Origin: Agapanthus africanus
Taxonomy: Eukaryota > Streptophyta > Magnoliopsida > Asparagales > Amaryllidaceae
DNA: 64,000 nucleotides
Reading direction: 5' to 3'
Assembly: GCA_030015575.1 (NCBI GenBank)
Contig: JASDDO010000001.1
Span: 134,621,988-134,685,987, forward strand
Shown: positions 58,794 to 64,000 of the stretch, one piece after another
Layout of the letters: every line of letters begins with the position of its first letter
Numbering within the stretch: the stretch's first letter is position 1
Program-made: the position numbers and the translations under genes
The notes under the pieces: model-generated
The model's input: the letters and a program-made list of their open reading frames with translations, nothing else
The model's database searches: none
Told to the model about the DNA's origin: nothing

Positions 58794-59581
58794 ATATGCA
58801 ACATGCGCATCTTCGGTAATGGTGCATGTGCCCTAACAGACGATGTCATATAATATAATGAAAGAACATATATTTAAGACGCAAATGAGAATAATACGAG
58901 TATAGCAGAAAAGTAAACAATAAATGCAACAATATAAAATATATATAGCTACATACGAGCCATACAGTTACAGTATTTAAAATAGCACGAATCGTTTTTT
59001 TTAGATAAATAAGGGGCTACGGTGTTTTTGAGAAAAAGATGCCGTTTAAAAATCCATAGCGTCCCTCGGGGTTGTTCTTGAAAATGCATATGATCCGTTA
59101 GTTTTGAAAATAGGTATGACTCTAATTATATTCTAATATCTACTTAAGTGATTAAAAGGCTAAACTAATCCCGAATCAAAAGTGATTAGAAATCTATAAC
59201 ATTTCCAAGTCGATACATCCATCAGTCGGTGATCCAGCCTCATAGTATCACGTACGGTATAGTCCATCGTACGGCATCCTCGAGTTAAGAGTACAGATCA
59301 ATCATCATATATATCATATCTCGTACGGTATAATCCGTCGTATGATATCCTCAAATCAAGAGTACGGGTCAATTATCATATATATCATATCTCGTACGGT
59401 ATAATCCGTCGTACTATGTCATAACTCAAGGGTACGAATCTATAGTCATGTACATTTTATCATCTCATCTAGTCACATGTTATATGTATATCACCATATA
59501 ATCATGTAATATTTCATATCATAACATGGTGTTTCAATCTCAAATCATTTATCATAACCTCGTGACATCATGTCCGATCAT
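58794..59581 (-). mobile_element. Gypsy scaffold LTR, segment 3
   Basis: In reverse complement it follows the plus-strand LTR from about 38310 back to about 37530 (CATCTTCGGTAATGGTGC, GCACGAATCGTTTT, the CGTACGGTATA-TCCGTCGTA repeats, GACATCATG-CC). The CGTACGGTATAATCCGTCG phrase is tandemly repeated at 59250-59420. Cut at 59581 by the second Athila-like element. Confidence 0.85.
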
Positions 59582-61533
59582 TGATTGTTATAAAATTTCC
59601 GATTATGTGTATCAACTCAAATAGTCCCCGGATAACAGTGCCATTTGATTGTAAAGAATTTCTTGTTTGTGTAAATCGAATAAAGCGAATAAGTTTCAAT
59701 GTGTCGGTAATATTGAATAAAATTCACAATTAAAGAATTATATTTGACCGCAATCAATTACGGTGTCGGTTGTAGATCGTAAGCGAGTGCGGATCGTCCA
59801 CAGGGATTGTGCGATTCGTTTCTGTATTTAATTTGTTTGAATTGAAAAGTTAATCGAAAGGAAAAGAAAACATGATTCAAGAATTTATCGATTGATTCAG
59901 GTGTCACTAGTTTAATCAAGAATCAAGAAATGATAAACAATCAAGAATCGGGTTTCGATGATATTTCCAACCAAATGTCAAGAATCTAAATGAGGCTCGT
60001 AGGATTCGATCGGATCTATAGACGTGATGTAATCTCAAGATTTCGTGTTCTTGTCCTTCGAAGAATTGATACTAGATCGATGATGATCGACGAGAGTTAG
60101 GGCTTTCTTGATGAAACTAGGGTTTCATCGTTTAACCCTTGTTCTTTCGTAGATATCATTCACATTCTAGCCTCTAGCAATTTCAAGAAACGATCGTAAC
60201 TCCCCAATCTCGAGCGACATCAATCAAGAAAGCATCCCAACGAATTGGGTCGTCGATTCTTGAACTTGCTAGGGTTTACAAAACTCGTAGGACTCAAGAA
60301 TCGATTTAAGATATATTACATCATCATTCTACTGATCGTCTCGACTCCTCGACGAGCGGAGTATTACTCAAACATCATCACACAGAAAGCATTCAAGAAT
60401 TGAAAAGATATCATGATGCAAGAATTTAAAGAAAACAAGATAAAAGAATATCACCTTTTATTTATATCAACAATTTGATTACAGTCGCTCAAGAACTACA
60501 AGAGGAAGAACTAAATTGTCGATTTGGCGTCGCTCGGCTTCGTGAGTCGCGGATCGGCTTGGACCACTTGCTCTGTTGAAGATCGGCTCGGCTCATAAAA
60601 GGTTGCAAGGTTTCTTGCTTGATGGGTACTCGGGATCTTGGCTTTTGATTGGAATTAGGGTTAGGGTTTCACACAAGTCCTCTCACTAGACTTGTGGAAA
60701 AAGAAGATGAAGAAAGAGAGTGAGTGGATTTAGATTGGCTACAAAAATGAACTAGTCAAGGATTTTTCCAAGGTAAGAGATGATCTACAAGTGAGCCTAG
60801 GGTCTTATTTATAGATCTCCCCAAACCCTAGGTCTAGGTTTGAAATTACAATTCCCTCCAAAAGTTTGTTGAGGCTTCTAGAAGGAGTTTGTTAGGAGCT
60901 AGCTTAGGGTTTAAGCTAGGGTTTAGGGAGAAGTTTCTAGAATGATAGGCTAGTTTAGTGTTGATTCCAAAGCTTGCTGATCTGGCAGAAGTCTCTGGAG
61001 TCTTCTGGAACTTGAAGTATATGAGCTGAATGTGGTCCCTGAGTGAAGCATTGTGCAGCAAAATTTGGTGGATGACGTGGCAAGACGGCCGCGGAACCGC
61101 GGCACAAGACGGCTTAGGCCGCGGTTCCACGGCCACATAAGCTCCTTGGGGCTGCATCTTTCTGATGTGGTCTTGGGCTGCTATTTGGGGCTTTATCTGA
61201 TATGTTGAATTTTATTTGTCCCTTTTGATTGATACCAGAACTGAAATCATTGAGTTGGCGTAATGTTTGATCGGTACCGTATAAATTCTTGGCCTTTCTT
61301 CTTGATTTTCCTGAACAGATCTTAAAACAAGTGTTGCGCAATATAGAGATGATGTGATGCCATGAAATGCAGTCAATTTCCCTAGAAATGCCGGTTTAAG
61401 AGTCTAATGCATGCAATCTGATATTTTGCGACAGTTTTGCTAATATGTGAAATATGAATACCGTACACTTCTAAATGAGTGCAAATGATAGAGAAATTGC
61501 CGTGCTAAAAATACAATATTTTCGACTAATCAA
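59582..61533 (-). mobile_element. Second Athila-like 3' LTR
   Basis: On the plus strand TGATTGTTATAAA...CGACTAATCA, about 1952 bp. The left boundary is chosen by similarity of TGATTG-T-TATAAA to the other Athila LTR end and is less sure than the right. A minus-strand TATAAATAA lies near 60805. It contains two GGCCGCGG hairpin phrases at 61087-61133. The frames crossing them are not genes. Confidence 0.75.
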
Positions 61534-62988
61534 ATTCCCCCAAACTTAATTTCGATCGTCTCGAGCGAACTGTTTTATTAAAAAGAGAAGGAGAAAATAA
61601 AGAAAGAGAAAAACTATCTAGCACACTTTCATAGGCAACACGATTGCACTGAGCACGTGCAACAAGCCTTTAAACCTCTAGGTATCTCTAGTAGGAGGAG
61701 TGTTGTCTCCTGAGGGTTTTCAGCTGATTGCACCCATAAAATCCAATAATAAAAGAAAGATCATGAATATTACATTTAAAAAAAAGAATTGTAAAAGAAA
61801 GACTTTGAAAATTAGGGTTTCCAACTAAGCTAGCTTTTCGGTTGTCATGAACCCTATCTTAATGGTCATGAAAAGATGTCAGAAATCACGTCCTCCCTCA
61901 ATAAAACATCGTCTTATTCTTCATTCCTATCTTTCTTCCAAACATCGATCATATCACCCTGCATGTGTGTAAAGGGCATCCCTACACCCGGAGAATTCAA
62001 TTCAAGCTATCATACTCTTGCCCATCAGCCTCAGTACTTTTTAATTAATGAATATTTAGCTGAATTTGCTCACACACTTTCATGCGACCGTTAATACTTC
62101 TTGAGGTACTAACCGACCGATTACTCATGTGCTTACTTATTTGGTGTATTTTCCTCGTCTTGCACCACCTCAGGCATAGCAGTGACTCCCAGACCAGTTG
62201 GCCTTAGGGCACTAGGTGAAAAGACACCCTCGCTATATATTTTTTTATTGCCCTCGGTGATAACAAAACCAGTGTCCATTTTTCTCACCACTTTATATTT
62301 TATTCATTTTTTTTCTTTTTATTCCTTCATACATCGGCTTTAAGACAAGAGCATTTCAAGGTATCCTCTACTATCCCAGGTTTTAAGACGTGTGTAAGTG
62401 TGAATAGCAGGGTAGCAACGTTCAAAATGTTTGGCTTCCAGAATAAAAACTATTTTTCAGACTTATTTTTATCCTCAGATTAGTGACGTCCTTCATCTTA
62501 CTGACTCTTGGGACAACGGCTCATAACTACTTATTACTACTTCGTATAAGAAAACTTCTAATTTTCTTAGTTTTCTTAAATTTTTCCAATCTCATAGATG
62601 TAAATGTTCACTATCTAAACTTTCATTATCTTATTTATGTACAAAAACGTGTAAATATTAAAATTATTTTTATACTTGAAAATTTTGAAATTTTTATAGA
62701 TTTTGAAATTTTTCAATTATACATTTTTTTAAAAGAAATGTTTTGTGCTTATGCAGATGATATGCAAATGATGCAAACATAAGCACAAACCTCCCCCAAA
62801 CTTGTTTTCAACAGTGTCCTCACTGTTGCCAATCGCTATACCTACAAAAACTGTAAGCCTGGAGGGAATTATTAGTGGGGGCAAAATATATAAGTGAAGA
62901 ACTTCCCCCAAACTTACTCTTTTCACTCACCTTCATTCAAAAGATGATGCAGTGATATACTGGATATGAAGGTGAGACGGAGGAATTT
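61534..62988 (-). other. Second Athila-like 3' non-coding region
   Basis: Reverse-complement homologue of 56040-57209. Polypurine tracts (plus strand CCCCCAAACTT) are at about 61537, 62797 and 62907. No protein domain is seen in the open frames. Confidence 0.75.
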
Positions 62989-63987
62989 TTAATCAAAATA
63001 AACTGGCTCTTGTAAGAACAAGAGCTCCTCCGTGGGGTCAGTGGAAAAATACGGCTTTAATCTGTGTCCATTTACTTTGAAAACGGTGCCGTTTTTAACA
63101 TTTTCTACTTCTACTGCCCCGTGCGGGTATACAGACCGCACAACAAAAGGTCCCTTCCATCGAGATCGGAGCTTACCCGCGTGAAGGTGTAATCGTGAAT
63201 CATAAAGAAGGACTTGTTGACCAGGTGAAAATGTTTTCCTCAAAATGTTTTTATCGTGAAAAACCTTAGTCCTATTCTTTGTGATTACAGTGTTATCATA
63301 AGCTTCATCGCGGAGTTCGCTTAGCTCATTAAGTTGCAGCTTCCGAAAGTTGCAGGCTAGGTTTAGATCAAAATTTATTTCTTTAATAGCCCACAATGCT
63401 TTATGCTCTATCTCGACGGGTAAATGACATGCTTTTCCAAACACTATCCTATATGGAGACATTCCTAGGTCGGTTTTAAATGCAGTTCTGAATGCCCAAA
63501 GAGCATCCGTCAATTTGGTCGACAAGTCTTTTCTATTTTTAGGAAACAGTTTTCTCCAGGATAAGTTTGATTTGTCTGTTTGAGATTTCAGCCTGCCCGC
63601 TTGTTTGGGGATGATAGGGTGTAGAAAGTCGGTGGTTGATTGAGTATTTTCGCATCAGTGTCTCGAAAGATCTGTTGCAGAAATGTGTCCTATTATCGCT
63701 AATAATAGCGCGTGGGTGTCCAAATCGCGAAAAGATATTCTCTTTTAAAAACATAATGACAACTTTCTTGTCATTAGTGCGACATGGAATGGCTTCTACC
63801 CACTTGGAGACATAATCAACCGCCAGCAGTATGTACAAATTCCCAAAGGAGTTGGGAAAGGGACCCATAAAATCAATGCCCCAAACGTCGAATATTTCAA
63901 CAACCAGAATGGGTTGCTGAGGCATTTCATTCCTCTGGGATATTCTACCCGTATACTCACATTGTGTGCAGGTTTTGCAATACTCAA
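62989..63987 (-). pseudogene. pol: Athila-like integrase
   Basis: The core is [47 protein letters not shown] and [17 protein letters not shown] (63539-63925), holding all three DDE residues. The usual DGGTHF/DNGTHF loop has Arg at the third position. After LEKTV the frame shifts near 63535, and the C-terminal part follows in another frame: [43 protein letters not shown] to FLQEPVYFD (62989-63525). The [14 protein letters not shown] signature is typical of Athila. A cysteine pair CxxC just upstream (about 63960) is the end of the zinc domain. One frameshift makes it non-functional. Confidence 0.9.
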
Positions 63988-64000
63988 ATGCGTCCTTGAA
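63926..64000 (-). pseudogene. pol: Start of integrase zinc domain, window edge
   Basis: The minus strand reads toward [22 protein letters not shown], part of the HHCC zinc-binding region; the His residues lie beyond the window. Confidence 0.6.

Larger units (their letters stand above)
59582..64000 (-). mobile_element. Second Athila-like element, 3' part, minus strand
   Basis: Extends beyond the window. It has a 3' LTR (59582-61533), a polypurine tract, a 3' region shared with the first Athila-like element, and an integrase. Orientation follows from AATTAAGTTTGGGGGAATT on the minus strand abutting the LTR start TGATTAGTCG. Confidence 0.85.

Overview
This window is plant nuclear repeat DNA. 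I see no host gene, rRNA gene or functional tRNA gene. Everything I can explain is LTR retrotransposons nested inside one another. The Tat/Ogre-type and Athila-type Ty3/gypsy elements, the archaeal-type second RNase H, the initiator-Met-tRNA primer sites and the large LTRs point to an angiosperm with a repeat-rich genome. I cannot name the species.

Layout. 1-8115: Ty1/copia LTRs of one ~2.2-kb family. A plus-strand copy (296-6337) lies inside a minus-strand copy (6338-8115) and is itself split by a gypsy solo LTR (1895-5718, target duplication CTTAA). 8116-9690: start of a minus-strand gypsy element (primer site plus 5' LTR) that acts as the oldest scaffold; further LTR pieces lie at 39950-40161 and 58794-59581. 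About 9690-39949: a second LTR of that gypsy family in plus orientation, split by a ~19.3-kb Tat-lineage element (10990-36959, target duplication AGTTG). The 5' LTR of the Tat element is in turn split by a very young element made of two 3146-bp LTRs around a 367-bp core (12161-18819, target duplication AATGC). 40162-58793: an Athila-like element lacking RT and integrase, carrying a minus-strand copia element in its gag (42882-53016, target duplication CCACC). 59582-64000: the 3' part of a second, minus-strand Athila-like element that runs off the window.

Coding content is retrotransposon only. The Tat element keeps almost a whole gag-pol in order (N-terminal region, gag, protease, spacer, RT, RNase H, archaeal-type RNase H, integrase), broken by nine in-frame stops and two frameshifts, plus a broken antisense frame between pol and the 3' LTR. 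The other elements are more decayed, and catalytic residues of a protease and an RT have been lost through single transitions.

The most unusual signal is in the non-coding DNA of the Tat element. Its LTRs and 3' region are built from serial short inverted repeats of at least five designs. Within each design either the loop is constant and the stems change together, or the stem is constant and the loop varies. The LTR promoter also carries a clustered array of palindromic CACGTG boxes upstream of a TATA box.
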